A DNA stretch of 64,000 bases from Mesodorylaimus sp. YZB2_4 (Eukaryota > Nematoda > Enoplea > Dorylaimida > Dorylaimidae). This document shows, one piece after another, positions 46,680 through 58,766 of the stretch (position 1 is the first letter of the stretch; every line of letters starts with the position of its first letter). Under the pieces are notes generated by a model. It was not told the origin of the DNA, ran no database searches, and saw only the letters and a list, made by a program, of their open reading frames with translations. A program made the position numbers and the translations under genes. The DNA is taken from contig JASANH010001439.1 in NCBI GenBank assembly GCA_030248295.1, positions 1-64,000 of the forward strand, written 5' to 3'.

Positions 46680-46870
46680 ATGCTGCGTATATATCGGTTT
46701 TATGCCATACAACTATGTATACATAAGGACATATATAAGTATATACTGTATGTGTTAGATATATAAGATACTGCTGATATATTGTCACACATATATATGT
46801 ATGTATATTGTTAATAAATGTATATGTAATATAATATGTATATAAAAAATGTATATGAATAAAATTAGAT
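46680..46870. repeat. TATATA/TATGTA-rich low-complexity block
   Basis: Dense ATATAT and GTATAT words without a fixed unit. Similar blocks are at about 48580-48780, 51050-51410 and 55320-55430. Confidence 0.7.
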
Positions 46871-46970
46871 AATTTGATTATCAGAATATACATTCCACTC
46901 TCTGAAAAAGCTTTTAAACTGATACGCGAGTAATATGCTAGAGGGGCTCACGTCACATGTCTTGTTGACG

Positions 46971-47175
46971 TCTTTCTAGACATGCAATATGGCCTGGTCG
47001 CTCCGTGTGTTTTAATGATAGGATATATTCTCAAGTAACTGTGAAAAATGGCTTATGCGTGAATCTCTTTCGCTGCTGGCTGGCGTGACTTGATCGACTG
47101 AAAATATCTATTATGAGACAGAAAAGAAGGCCCTCGCAAAGGTGTTTATGTGAGCCATTTGAATAGTCGTCATTA
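46971..47175 (+). repeat. 205-base dispersed repeat, copy 2
   Basis: Nearly identical to 34849-35053, ending 162 bases before the receptor start at 47338. It could carry promoter or 5' UTR sequence for that gene, which is inference. Confidence 0.85.
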
Positions 47176-47245
47176 GCAACTTCGGATTGACCTTGTGAGT
47201 GCGAGGTAACAAAGGGCTTCGGGCGATGGATGCTTCACGGGATTG

Positions 47246-47253
47246 GATAAAAG
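47246..47253 (+). promoter_or_regulatory. TATA-like box before the second 7TM receptor
   Basis: GATAAAAG, followed by GC-rich GCGCCGC, 85 bases before the ATG at 47338. Weak match to TATAAAAG. Confidence 0.3.
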
Positions 47254-47337
47254 GCGCCGCATAGGCTAGTCAGCCCACATACTTACATACCTACATACAT
47301 ACCCCGGTATATTTTCTGTGCTTTTGCTAAATCCAAA

Positions 47338-48306
47338 ATGAACAACAGCACCTCGACTCGACTGACAATCAGGTCGACGTGGGACTTGGAGCCACTTCAA
47401 ATATCCAGTTGTATCGTGTGTCCGATCGGCATCATATCTTCGACGCTTAGCATATGCTCGCTGTGGAAACGATTCAGAGCAGATGAGAATGAATTTTTTG
47501 TTTTGATGTTCATTGTGTCGTGCTTAGATTTATTCTTCAACACGACCTATATCCTGAACAAATGGGGATCGCCTCTGATCTATTTGATCACTATCGGCCC
47601 CTTGTTCAGTGCGTCTCTCATATCCAATCTCTGCGATCTATATCTGACCATCGAACGATTCGCATCATTGCGATGGGCTGCCGAATTAAGAGGTATGCCA
47701 GGAAGACAAAAAAGACTTATCCGATTTTTTGTCACTACTTTTATAATTATCCTCGGATCACTCCGTTTTCACTACATTTTATTCGCCCTGAATAAATTAG
47801 GTTATATGCCTGAAAAATGGCGAAAAATCACCTTGGATATAGGTTTAGGCTTTACTATTTTCACGGATATGATCATGCCTTTCATCCTAGTGTTCAGTAT
47901 GTTGACATTTTCTAGTTTTATTCTAATCATTATAATTAAAAGGGTGAAAAATCGTACGAAGGTGAAGCCAGTTAACAAGGGGGGCAAGGGTGCGAGTTTT
48001 GCGAAAGAGTTGAGCGGACAGGAACAGGAGAAGGTCACATCTCTTATGTCTTTAGTTTTGATTTTAGACTTGTTTTTCATTTTAAATCAGTTAGGTTATT
48101 GTGCCATGACTGCCGCGAATGTGTACAAGAGCAGGTTCAGTGAAGACAGCGATGGCGAAGGTGTCTATGCCGTCGCTGTGTTTGTCAGTGATTTTCTTGA
48201 ATGCGTGTCGCACTCGTGTAATTTTTACTTTTATCTAGCTTTTAGTACATTGATGAGAGGAGAATTCGTTAGTTTCTTGAAGAGAATGAAGGAAAAGTTC
48301 TGTTGA
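47338..48306 (+). CDS. orphan 7TM receptor, rhodopsin-like, intronless
   Basis: A single exon of 322 codons. The N-terminus has a sequon (NNST). Seven hydrophobic segments: about residues 20-42, 52-76 (FVLMFIVSCLDLFFNTTYIL), 84-110 ending LTIERFASLRW (ERF equals the DRY position), 125-150 (FFVTTFIIILGSLRFHYILF), 172-202 (MIMPFILVFSMLTFSSFILIII), 225-250 and 280-305. Helix 7 ends CNFYFYLAFSTLMRGEF, which takes the place of NPxxY..F. Loop 3 has GGKGASFAKE, like the first receptor. A decayed copy lies just upstream. The ligand is unknown; a neuropeptide-type receptor is plausible, not shown. A possible poly(A) signal is at 48552. Confidence 0.82.
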   Translation: MNNSTSTRLTIRSTWDLEPLQISSCIVCPIGIISSTLSICSLWKRFRADENEFFVLMFIVSCLDLFFNTTYILNKWGSPLIYLITIGPLFSASLISNLCDLYLTIERFASLRWAAELRGMPGRQKRLIRFFVTTFIIILGSLRFHYILFALNKLGYMPEKWRKITLDIGLGFTIFTDMIMPFILVFSMLTFSSFILIIIIKRVKNRTKVKPVNKGGKGASFAKELSGQEQEKVTSLMSLVLILDLFFILNQLGYCAMTAANVYKSRFSEDSDGEGVYAVAVFVSDFLECVSHSCNFYFYLAFSTLMRGEFVSFLKRMKEKFC

Positions 48307-48551
48307 AATATACTGTATATTATTAAAAAAGTACCTGCTAATCGAATAATATTGATACGATAAAATAATTGTTCAGAATAAGGCACTGTTTGACTTGAGT
48401 GACATAGTGATGATGTTTTGATAAGGGTTTTGCTGCTTACAATGCGTAAAATTCTGTGACATTGAATTACATTTTTTCGAAGGGGTTTACCATTTTTTAC
48501 GCTGTCGTGTTCCAGTTTTGCTTTTTATATATGCCATTATGTTTTTCGAAA

Positions 48552-48557
48552 AATAAA
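48552..48557 (+). terminator. possible poly(A) signal AATAAA for the second receptor
   Basis: AATAAA lies 246 bases after the stop codon in AT-rich sequence; chance is possible. Confidence 0.3.
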
Positions 48558-48579
48558 GTTAAAGAATATCTGGTAATGA

Positions 48580-48920
48580 AAATATATACAGTGTATGATA
48601 TATACATATATATTTGTATGTAAAATATATTAGTTGTTATATATATATATATACACACTGCAATGAACTTAAACTGAATATATATCTGATCGTAAATTAA
48701 AGATACCATACCTAACTTATATTGGGTATACATATAGTATATCCTCCTCTACGTATATTGAATATATACGGTTAATATGGTGTACATATGGCCTATCCTG
48801 TATAGCGTAATGCTTTTTTTGCAAAATATATATTAGGATACACACACAGTACCATATGTATAATCAATATATCTAGGTTGGGTATATGGTATCTGCATTG
48901 AACTCAGATATTATAAACCC
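48580..48920. repeat. TATATA-rich low-complexity block
   Basis: A run of TATATA words with scattered GTAT, downstream of the 7TM gene. Confidence 0.6.
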
Positions 48921-51900
48921 TATGAATATTATGAATAATTACAACTGCCCAATGAAATATATTGTAGGAAATATCCTGACTTTACAAGTTTTTACGTGCA
49001 CGTACAGATATTTTATCATCTGATCGTGAATAAGCCCCATGATCAGTGCAGGTGTTTGTGAAACATAATGCTCCCTAAATACAACGCACATTTTTCTGTG
49101 TACACTTACTGTAAACATGAATGTCTTTGACTCCTTGTTTTTCACTCTTGTTTCAAATCTTGTTTTGTCTGCAGCATGCCTTATATGACCCTTTACAATA
49201 TGCATCTCTCATTTCTTACAATATGTCTGATCGCCATATTAGACTGTCTGCGTTGCACTTTTCATCAGAATAATAAAATGAGACAAAATGTCTAGACCGG
49301 GCTCCGAAGCAGACCCTTGAAGGACAGGTTCTCACCCAGTATGTAATGGAGGAAGGCACACAGCTTATGCCACTCGTCACGTGTCAGCTTTTTGAAGTTT
49401 TCTGATAAATGGGTAAGGGCTTTCTCAACCACATCTGACGACTAATAACCGAAAAATGGACCGACAAATTCATTTCTGAATTAAAATCCAAAAAGCCAGG
49501 GATAAGTATTCGTACCCGACTGTACGAGTACGCAGTACAGTATGCAGAGTACGCTTTTATAGCAGAGTTCCCCTTCACTGGTCCTTTAAGGGCAAAAAAA
49601 TATATTGCTCCTATTATATAACCTATTGCAAAAGTGTGGATGCTTCAAAGTTGTGAGCAATACAGTTTGTGTCTCATATTTACATATCGATATGTCATGC
49701 CAATATGCAGGCGTCATTCTTTTCAGTCATCTCCCTGGCGCCCAGATTCGCATTCATACATTCTCATGGCCTGTCGCTTCAGGAAAAATGCATCAACCAC
49801 CAACGCAATACCAACTGAAAAAATTTCTCATACAAGAACAAGTTTAAGGCCGTGTGTACACAAAATCCGGCAATGTCTACTGGTCTGAAACAGGTTGAAA
49901 CAAAGAGTTAAGTCATGCATAACTGATTTCACTGTTCTTCGGATTTCATGGTCATGGTGTCTCGGCGCAACTGGATATTTGGCCCCATGGTGCACATTAT
50001 TGTCTTGTCCTTGGTCAAACAGGTCTGCCAATCCTTTTCAGATTCCTCTTAGTGGTTGATACGCTTCAGTGAGAAAGGTTACTCAAAAACTCTTTTCTTC
50101 GACGGAATCCGCCAAGTTTTAACAACACTTTCTGCACGGTCAAGTTTGTTTCAGTTTCTTGCTCTGTGAATAATGTAGGCGGCATTGCTTGTGGCATGTT
50201 CTTGTTTATATGCACATGAACATGACCGCCAATCGGGGTCATGATTCCGACTCACGCCTCGCTCTGAATAGCGAACACAGAGAGTGCGAGTGAGAGGTAT
50301 AAAAAGACCAGAAGTCCAAAACGAGTTTTATTCCTGGCGAATAGTCTTTTATTTTATATAGATTTGCAGCCTTTCCTTAATTATTCTAGTATTTTGCGAT
50401 TCTCTCTGATTTATTAATTTTAATTGCCCAGTTGTCAATTGATATAATTAAAGAAGGTACTGTAGTTTATGATTTCATTGATAACGATATGCTCCTTTCT
50501 TGGCTCCCTAGAAGTGTTTGAGAGAAATTTATCAAAGATATTCTCTTCCTGGTGGTGCTTGATAAAAAGGCTGTGGAGGAAAGGTTGCGCATTTTTCTGG
50601 GGGAAGCAGAATTAAGCAGATCAAGCAATGAGATACATGCATTATGCCCATGCTAAATTTGGTTGCGCTCATCGTTTTTCTGTAAGTTGAAGAATGCGTA
50701 AGAGCAACAGTTTTTATAATGTTCTTCAATATTCTATAAACAACTTGTTTCTAAAAGGAGTTAAAAATGAATTTTGCAAACCCATCTGCAGTTCATCGTT
50801 TGGCCTAACTCAGAGACGTCGCACAATTGTTATATTCCTGCCAATTCTGGTCAATTCTTGCACCAAAAAACGGCACAGAGAGACAAAACTGGAGAGAGCG
50901 GGGAAAGACATTTTGAGTGGCCATGCTCTCCACATGAGATCAAGATCATTTACAGTCGACTCCACTTCCTTGCATATCGCTAAATCGAATGAATCGCTTG
51001 ATCGCATGAAGCTGTCTGGTCCCGAGGCTATGCAATTGAGCGGAGTCGATTGTATATATACTTATTATATATATCAGATATGTGTGTCATTACATATAAT
51101 CTATATCAGATAGATATTTATTTAATATATATGATATTTATCTGATATGGAGAACATGGTCGATGAAAATGTTTCCTCACTCACTCCAGTTTTACATATA
51201 GATATATAGACTACATGGACTACATATATAACGTATATATGTAGTATATATACATTATATGATACATATATTATAGACATCTGTATGTACTCATATACAT
51301 TATATATCGTCACATACCGTATATTGACTTTGAATATTAATATATATTTTTGTGTGGACATATCATATCATATCTACATATCATATGTGACAATCATCAG
51401 TGACTCTACATATAGTGTGCGTCACTAAAACAAGAGGATATATCAGGGTTGCTTTGCCTGTAACTCAAAGTTTATCGATCCGACGTCGGTGCACTTGCTA
51501 TAAGAAGCGACCAGATTTGGCGGAAATTTAAAAGGTATAGACGTCTTCGAGTTACAGGAATCTGCCTCTTTTTTTTAATTGATGAAAGAAACAATTTGCA
51601 ATTATTCAATATTTCAGTCAAAACTGGCATCTATTTTCAGAACTCCACAAATACTTCTATGCTAAAAAAATCAGCGCTTACAGCGCTTCAGAGAATGAAA
51701 TTGCTATGTGCAGAAGCCAAAAATGTTTAGGGCCCACGCTGTTTCAGCTGCCGCCTTTTCTTAGAAAAATCTGTCGTGAATAATGTATTTGCAATTATAT
51801 TCCTTTTCACAGGAGTTTTGAGAAATGCATTGCGAAAATAGATTTTTTACGATGCATTTTTTATTCTATTTTTACCTATTTTGCGATGTCAATATTGCAA

Positions 51901-52169
51901 AAATGAAAAAACTGACATCAAAAACAAATCTACAGTATGCATTGCATGCGGAGTCAGTAGGCCGGACTGTGCAACTTGTTGACTTGCGCAAACCAAGGCA
52001 TATCTAGCAGTCGATTGAAATTCATGAAACTGGTTTCGCCATCGCTTACTCTTTTTCACACTATTTGGTCTCGAGAAGTTTACCTTTCAAATGCCAATAG
52101 TGATGAATTGGAATGGCTAAGAATAATGATGACAAACTGTTAGCATGTTCTAAATATATTTTCTCGGGG
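48921..52169. other. intergenic stretch between the second receptor and PHM-B
   Basis: No gene I can support. About 51050-51410 is a TATATA-rich block. A TATAAAAAG sits at about 50298, but no coding start follows it closely. Confidence 0.35.
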
Positions 52170-52177
52170 TATATAAC
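52170..52177 (+). promoter_or_regulatory. TATA box candidate for PHM-B
   Basis: TATATAAC, 42 bases before the ATG at 52219, which would give a very short 5' UTR. Confidence 0.35.
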
Positions 52178-52218
52178 AGTGCAGGACGACAATAGTTGCA
52201 GAATTGGAAGGGTCAATT

Positions 52219-54696
52219 ATGCATCTGATCATTTTCGCTTCATTATTGTTGGTCTGTTGGGCCAGTGTCAAGAAAGAACATGAAACTGTGATCAGAATGG
52301 TCGATATTCGAATGCCTGATGTTCTACCTGACCAAGTAGGTTTGGAGAAATTAAAAAATATAGCCGTAATACAAATTTTTCTAGAGAGAATCCTATCTTT
52401 GTCGATCATTTGCTGTGAATAGCGAGGAAACGAATTATGTGGGTGAGCGTTGATTTTTTGGCAATATTGTAATTCTGCTGTGATTATAATGAGAATCTGA
52501 GAATTATCGATGGGGTTTTGAGGAATCTCAAAGAATCGGACATAACATGGATTTTTTCAGTCAAATTTACCCCACATGCCAAAATGCACTCAGTTCATCA
52601 TATGATACTGTACGGATGTATGGCACCAGCCCTCGATGATGATGTCTGGTAAGCTATTGCCGTCCAGTACTTTAAAACCACTAAAAACTTCACCGAACCA
52701 GGAACTGTGGTGGTATGCACACTTCTACTGTCGTCTCCAAATATCGCCGAGCCAGTGTTTGCGATGGAGGAAGACTAACTATTCTTTACGCCTGGGCAAT
52801 GGACGCGCCAGCATTGGAATTGCCGCAAGGCACGTAGGTGTGTTGAGGTGCTCACCCATGCTTGAGATCTTCTTTTAGGAGTTGGTTTCCGTGTTGGTGG
52901 ATTATTTTCAAGAATTCAATACCTCGTATTGCAAGTCCATTACTTGGTGCCACCAAAACGTAAGATACAGATTTTTGAGACAAGTGGCTCCAAGAAATTG
53001 TGAATGATTTTTTAGGCCCGGATAGTTCTGGTTTGACCATACACATGACCAATGAACCGTAAGTTCAGTCATAGATGTAAAGAGGCCTGAAAAAGTATTT
53101 TTAGACTTCCAAAAACTGCCGGCGTTCTCTTCATGGCCACCTTGGGAAGAATTAGGGCGCATACAAAAGGTGAACAAAAAACGTCTTTTGAGTACTGGAT
53201 GAAATAGCATGCGCTTTTTTTAGAGAAATTCGAAGTGACATGTATTATTCGCGAAGAAGCCGAAATGCACCCTTTCGCTTTCCGTGTACACACACATAAA
53301 TTAGGTAAGGAAGGAAGAACACAGCTTTAAGCGCTGAAGAAATTACAAACCCGCATTGTAGTGAAATATTCGTCAGAGCAATGTAAAACCCTTATAGTAT
53401 GGGTGTGGGATGTGGGTTCGACCCCCAGTCAGGGTACATGTTTTTTTCATCTGCTCCTGGATTTTTTGATCTGTCCTCTGCAACTCCTAGACAGCATACT
53501 CTGAGCTGTGCAGTGTGTATACAGTTTTTGTAATGCGATGCACGCATGTAGTACTATATCTTGCATAGCTCTAGTGAAGCGCATGCAGTACTGTACACTA
53601 TTCTCCATTCTACTGCAGAGAACGTGCAGTGATCTGAAATGTATGTACAATATATGTAGCATATATTGTTCAAACTGCACTTCAGTCTACAAACACTTGC
53701 TTCGGAGCATTTTCGCTATGAAAGTATTTTACAGTGCATGCCAAAATTATGAGATTGCTTGATGTGCCCAAAATCAGGAGGGTTTCGCCATACCTCCCTC
53801 CTTCACATTTCCTGCAGTGGTAGCCCCTTGCCGTACACCTCACCACTTATTGCAACACATGTCACGATTACTTTATTGCGAATACTGCAGTGATCATTGT
53901 GACTTTATAAGAAGCTGGGAAATAAATACGCTACTTTTAGGCAAAGTTGGGTCAGGCTACATCGTGAGAAATAAAGATTGGATGTTGATTGGGAAGAAAA
54001 ATCCTCAGGAACCACAGGTGAGAGTTTGCTCAACACAGCGTACCAGCAACAGCTTAAAACCTGACGATTTTAGATGTTTTATCCCGTCGTCAATGACACG
54101 TTGACCATTCGCCAAGGAGACATAGTGGTAAACTGTTGTTTACTCTACTTGACACTGTTCTGTGTGTTGTCTGATTCAAAGCGGCAAGGTTCACACCAAG
54201 CGTAAACCATGACGAATCTGTGTACAACAGACTCGGCACTGCCTCTATGTGCATACTGGAGAGCAAGGTAAAAAAAATTCTGAAAATTAGAAAATTTATC
54301 ATAAAATATAAAACTTTATGAACAATTTTTATTTGCCGCTCGAAGTTCTTGGAATGTTGTAGCACAAATAAGTGAATACAGCAGAATTTCTTCAGGCTGC
54401 ACGTTGCACAATGGAAAACTTGCTAGACAAGGACGTGTATATCGGGTCAGTACAAGTCTCTAATAGGCCTCGTTTTCCTAATCAATCTTCCTGATGATTC
54501 TTTTAGAGCCAGCAGCGAGGACGAAATGTGCAACTACTATGTCATGTACTGGACAAACGGCAACTCAACTATGTCTCAAGAGAGTTGCACAACGTGGGGT
54601 CCACCGAATTACTATTGGTCAAGTGATAGATTATTGGCCAAAACCAACATTCCAGACTTCGATGCAAGCTCTTTGCCAGCTCTAAATACTAATTAA
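52219..54696 (+). CDS. peptidylglycine alpha-hydroxylating monooxygenase (PHM), copy B
   Basis: Twelve exons: 52219-52335, 52385-52442, 52561-52648, 52702-52829, 52879-52959, 53016-53058, 53105-53169, 53224-53304, 53941-54017, 54074-54127, 54396-54445 and 54507-54696. The protein is 343 aa with signal peptide MHLIIFASLLLVCWASV. Copper ligands: His-His in SVHHMILYGC, His in QVHYLVP, HTH in FRVHTHKLG and Met in EDEMCNYYVMYW. Other PHM words: WNCGGMHTST, VGFRVGG, GSGYIVRNKDW, NPQEPQMFYP. The C-terminus extends past the shared DASSLP by six residues. Exon 4 ends CAAG before GCACGT, so that intron must be GC-AG to keep phase. Intron 8 is long (636 bases) and holds unrelated sequence. The ATG is at 52219; no upstream in-frame ATG is close. 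It looks fully functional. Confidence 0.9.
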
Positions 54697-56150
54697 AATG
54701 ATATCCAGGACAGGCTGTGAAGTACAGACTTCTATATAAAAACCTCCTATTAAGAATACAGTTACTGAATTATGCAAATTTCTCATTAGTTAGTAAAACT
54801 CTTAATATTACGAAAATGTTGACAATATTCTAAAAATTATGTAGTCCGCTCGCATTTCGCATAAAGACTGGTGCATAAGAGCATAACTGTTTGTTTCGTT
54901 TCGTTACTAACTTAATGTTACTCGTGCTAAACGTTTTGTTTCTATGACATATTTGTGGTATTCATAAAATGGGAATGCCATTTGTTTGCACATGCATAAC
55001 ACAGAGATTAGGTAATTCTTTCGATGCATTCGCTCGAAAAATATGATTTTTTGAATCAGAGATCACTTTCCTTGGTCTTTTCTTCGTCAGAGACTTTCTG
55101 TGCAGAAAAAATTCAGTATTCATCTGGTGGCGCGAAGGATTTTTGGTAGAGAGCGCCTGCAGAATGAGCACGCATCCACAGAATTAGTTCCTGCAGCCCT
55201 GAGGCTTTTTATATAATTTCGAGGTAAAAATGGTTTTGTTTTACCAGTTTTAAAAGTTTTTGCAAAAAAGGTCGTTGTAACAATTTTTGCTACAGTAAAT
55301 TCCTAAATATATGAAACTATACTCTGTATTACTACATATATGTATGTATGTTCACTCACTACAAACTACATATATCACATATATACATTATATACAATAT
55401 TACTATATCACTTTGTATATATATCTAAATATCAATGATTTCTAAAAAGGTCTTGCGATAAGAACTTTTTCATAAGCATGTGCTGGGAGGCTGTAACTTA
55501 CTGACTGAACTTAATTGTTTGGGAGACTGAATGAAGACCTGTCAGTATGGTGAAATGAAGACATGTCAACAACAATAACATTGCAAATAGAATTCAGGAT
55601 CACAAAAACCATCATTTTCCACTTCAATAATAAACTGTTGCTGCACAAGTTTTTTCTTCATTCTCTCTTTGTGAAGTAGCGCGAAACTAGTTTTAGTTTT
55701 CAAGAACTTTTTCACTGACAAGATCCCATTCAAAATAGTCAACTCGTGAAAGAGCACCCGCGCAGTGCTAAGAATCTATTACGAGTCATGAGAACAAATC
55801 AGTCTCTCTTCCAATACTCTCTGTCTGGTACTAGAATCTTCGAAAAAATCTAGTCTCTCCGCACGCACCTACGACATGGAAGTCACGCCTCAATTCTTGC
55901 ATTTCCGTCCGATGCATAGGATTTTGTTCACACGGGGATAGCGTGTTGGGCAGTACAGTCGAGGAACATCTAATTGTGATTCTGGGTTGCTAAAAATGGG
56001 CATGCTTGGCTTGGGTCCACCCACCGCGTTGCGTCGGTGTATTTCTACTGCTCTGTGCTGTTGTTGCTGAGGCTGCTATGCTTAGCGTGTCCCCCTAATC
56101 TTCGTTTTACATCGAACTGCTTGTGTTTTTAACATAATTTTAGTGCAAAA
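54697..56150. other. intergenic stretch between PHM-B and PHM-C
   Basis: No gene. About 55320-55430 is a TATATA/TATGTA block. The genes are in the same direction and 1.45 kb apart. Confidence 0.4.
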
Positions 56151-58285
56151 ATGGTCATCCTATCATTGGTCATTCTCTTGTCCTTTTCCCAACATGCAAC
56201 CAATGTTCAGTCAGCTGATTTCCACGCTCAAATGATGAGAAATGAATCGACAGTTTTGTCCAGAATACAAGAACCCGGAGTCATTACATTGGAAATGCCG
56301 GGTGTCCAACCGAATCAGGTATGCTCAAGCTAATGCTCAAACACCCCTCAAAAAATTAACTGATCAATCGATATATTGATTTTATCCTGCTAAGAATGCC
56401 TAAATATCAGCACGATTTGTTGTCAGTTGTTAGATTTTTCCTGAATAATCATTAGGGTCTGTCAGGCCAGGATCACAGCATCTATCTGATCTGCCAGATC
56501 AGAAGCTTGATCGTTGATTTTGATCACCATCGATCTGTCGGATATCTTTTAATACCGCCAGACTGATCAATCAGTGTCAATCAGTGACTGACATCAATGG
56601 ATCATCATTATCTGATAACATGAAGTAAACTTGTTGGCTGTGATCTGTCATATATCGATTGCATCAGAGTATCATGTTTCGAGTGTTAGCTGCCGAATTT
56701 TAACTTGCGGCACACACATTTTTAGAGAGAAACATATTTGTGCTTGTCCGCGCCAATAAATACTGATCAGGGCAGATTTATCGGTAAGTTATATTTTACT
56801 AACTTTATTGCATCACCTTAAAATTACATATTTTTGGCTTCAGTTAAATTTATGCCGCGTGCTAACCAGCACACAGTCCATCATATGATCCTCTTCGGAT
56901 GTGGGAAACCTGGTCACGATCGCGAGGTTTGGTAAGCATACTCCAGGCTTTTTGCAGAGTCGCTTTATCCAAAGACCTGAAAACCGGCCTTTGTACAGCG
57001 TGACTTTTACGTAGGAATTGTGGAAGTATGCATACGAGCACTGTGATTTCTCAATACTCAGCTGGACCAGTTTGCCACGGCAAACAAATGATTTTGTACG
57101 CGTGGGCAATGGATGCTCCGGGCCTGGATTTGCCGGAAGGTGACGACATACATTTTTTTCCAGGCTAGAAGAAAATGAGAAAATAATAATTTTTAGACGT
57201 TGGGTTCAAAGTTGGTGGAAGAACTGATTTCCATCATTTGGTACTGCAGGTGCACTACTTAGAGCCATTGCAGAGTAAGCTGACGAAATTTTGGAGCGGT
57301 TCTGAAAATACGTGACTTTTTCAGGACCAGATCATTCTGGTTTAGCAGTGCAGCTAACTCCAAAACAGTAAGTCAATTTTTTCCAGGAAGCTAAAAATAA
57401 ATTATATTTTTGGCAGGCTGCCCAAACGAGCAGGTGTTATAGCATTGTCTACTGGCGGTCGAATCAAGGCCCATACCAAAGGTTTATTTTGCAGCAATTT
57501 TTTAAACGTTTTGCTAAAATAATATTATTTTTAAGAAAAATTTGAAGCAGCTTGTTCAGTATTGGATAATGTCCAGCTGCATCCATTTGCATTTCGAGTG
57601 CACACACATCGCCTTGGTGAGGTCTCTCAAATCGAGACAATTTTTGAGCGTTGGCTGCCATTTTTCTGGTGTGTTTTAGGAAAGCTTGTAAGTGGGTATG
57701 TGGTGCAATCAGGGAATTGGCATTTACTTGGCAAAAGAAATCCCCAAGAGCCGCAGGTAAGTAACGTTCTGTTAAAAAATCTGTCTACATTATTTCTAAT
57801 TATGTGCTCAAGTATAACTTTTTGCTGATAAATCTGCTTTTTCTAACTGTAGATGTTTTATCCGACCGCTAGCAATGGTACAATCATAAGACAAGGCGAT
57901 ATTCTGGTAAAAAACTATACCGAATTTCTATTGTAGAGTCTAGAACCATGTACTTCAGGCTTCAAGATGCACAATGGAAAATTTGCTAGACACCGATGTT
58001 TATGTTGGGTTCGTAAATTTTTTCATAATTTTTTGTGATAATTTGCGGATTTGTATTTTTATGTGGATGTGGATTTCGAGCATCAAATATGGATTAGTTG
58101 TCTGTTTCAGACCAACAAGCAATGACGAAATGTGCAATTTCTACATAATGTACTGGGTCCATGGTGATGGTGTACTAGCCAGAGACTCGTGTGGGACTGC
58201 TGGACCTGCAATTTACTATTGGGCGACCGATCCTGTGCTAAGTCGTACATTGATTCCTGATCGTGATGCTAGTTCGCTGCCATGA
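56151..58285 (+). CDS. peptidylglycine alpha-hydroxylating monooxygenase (PHM), copy C
   Basis: Twelve exons: 56151-56318, 56726-56783, 56844-56931, 57015-57139, 57197-57274, 57325-57367, 57417-57481, 57536-57616, 57680-57756, 57853-57906, 57959-58008 and 58111-58285. The protein is 353 aa. It has a signal peptide (MVILSLVILLSFSQHATNV) and a longer pre-domain than the other copies. Copper ligands: His-His in TVHHMILFGC, His in QVHYLEP, HTH in FRVHTHRLG and Met in NDEMCNFYIMYW. The 5' and 3' exons vary among the three PHM genes, while exons 2, 3 and 6-11 have identical length in all three. Most introns after exon 2 are 49-100 bases. No PAL domain follows, so the amidating lyase must be a separate gene. 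Intron 1 has a GATC/ATCA-rich stretch (about 56470-56660). Confidence 0.92.
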
Positions 58286-58766
58286 TTGTGTTTTCGGCGA
58301 GTTGCTCGAGCAGAATCTATTTTAAAACACATTTGGATGGGGGTTATCCTCGCACCTTTTTGCCTACAATCGCGCCCTATATTAGGTGTTTTTGTCTGCT
58401 TATTATAGCGTTAACTAGAGCGCGCTGTGCAATGCTATTCTAGTATCGCAATATGACTGCTGGTGCCAGTTTATGGTGTCGTGGCTCTTTTCTGCTCATA
58501 AAAAAAGCGAAGGAGGATATTTTGCACAAGATTATAATGCATGCATGACTATAAAGCTATCGTACGCACAGGTGTGAGCATACAACTCGTTACAGAACGC
58601 TGCACAGTGGCAAACACATGTGCTCAAGCCAGCAGGGCATGTTTCATAATTGAGACAGTGCTGCACGCACCACAGCGCAGGAAGCATCAAATCTTCAGCA
58701 GCACAGCACTTCTGAAAGCAATATGTTCCAAAAACCAAACAGGTAAGAGACAGACTGGCAATGGCA
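58286..58766. other. convergent gap between PHM-C and the crystallin-like gene
   Basis: A minus-strand frame at about 58720-58532 is notably Cys-rich (11 Cys in about 55 residues, beginning CFQKCCAAEDLM) after a TTTCAG. It overlaps the end of the crystallin-like gene in another frame. I could not join it to that gene in phase, so it may be a missed last exon or chance. Confidence 0.3.

Noticed and set aside
52204-52218. Start of PHM-B five codons upstream of the ATG
   Set aside because: That codon is TTG; the first ATG in frame is at 52219 and begins a good signal peptide.
23790-58285. Dopamine beta-hydroxylase instead of PHM
   Set aside because: The genes have no DOMON domain, are of PHM-core length, and carry PHM words (GYVVR, NPQEPQMFYP, DEMCNFYIMYW).
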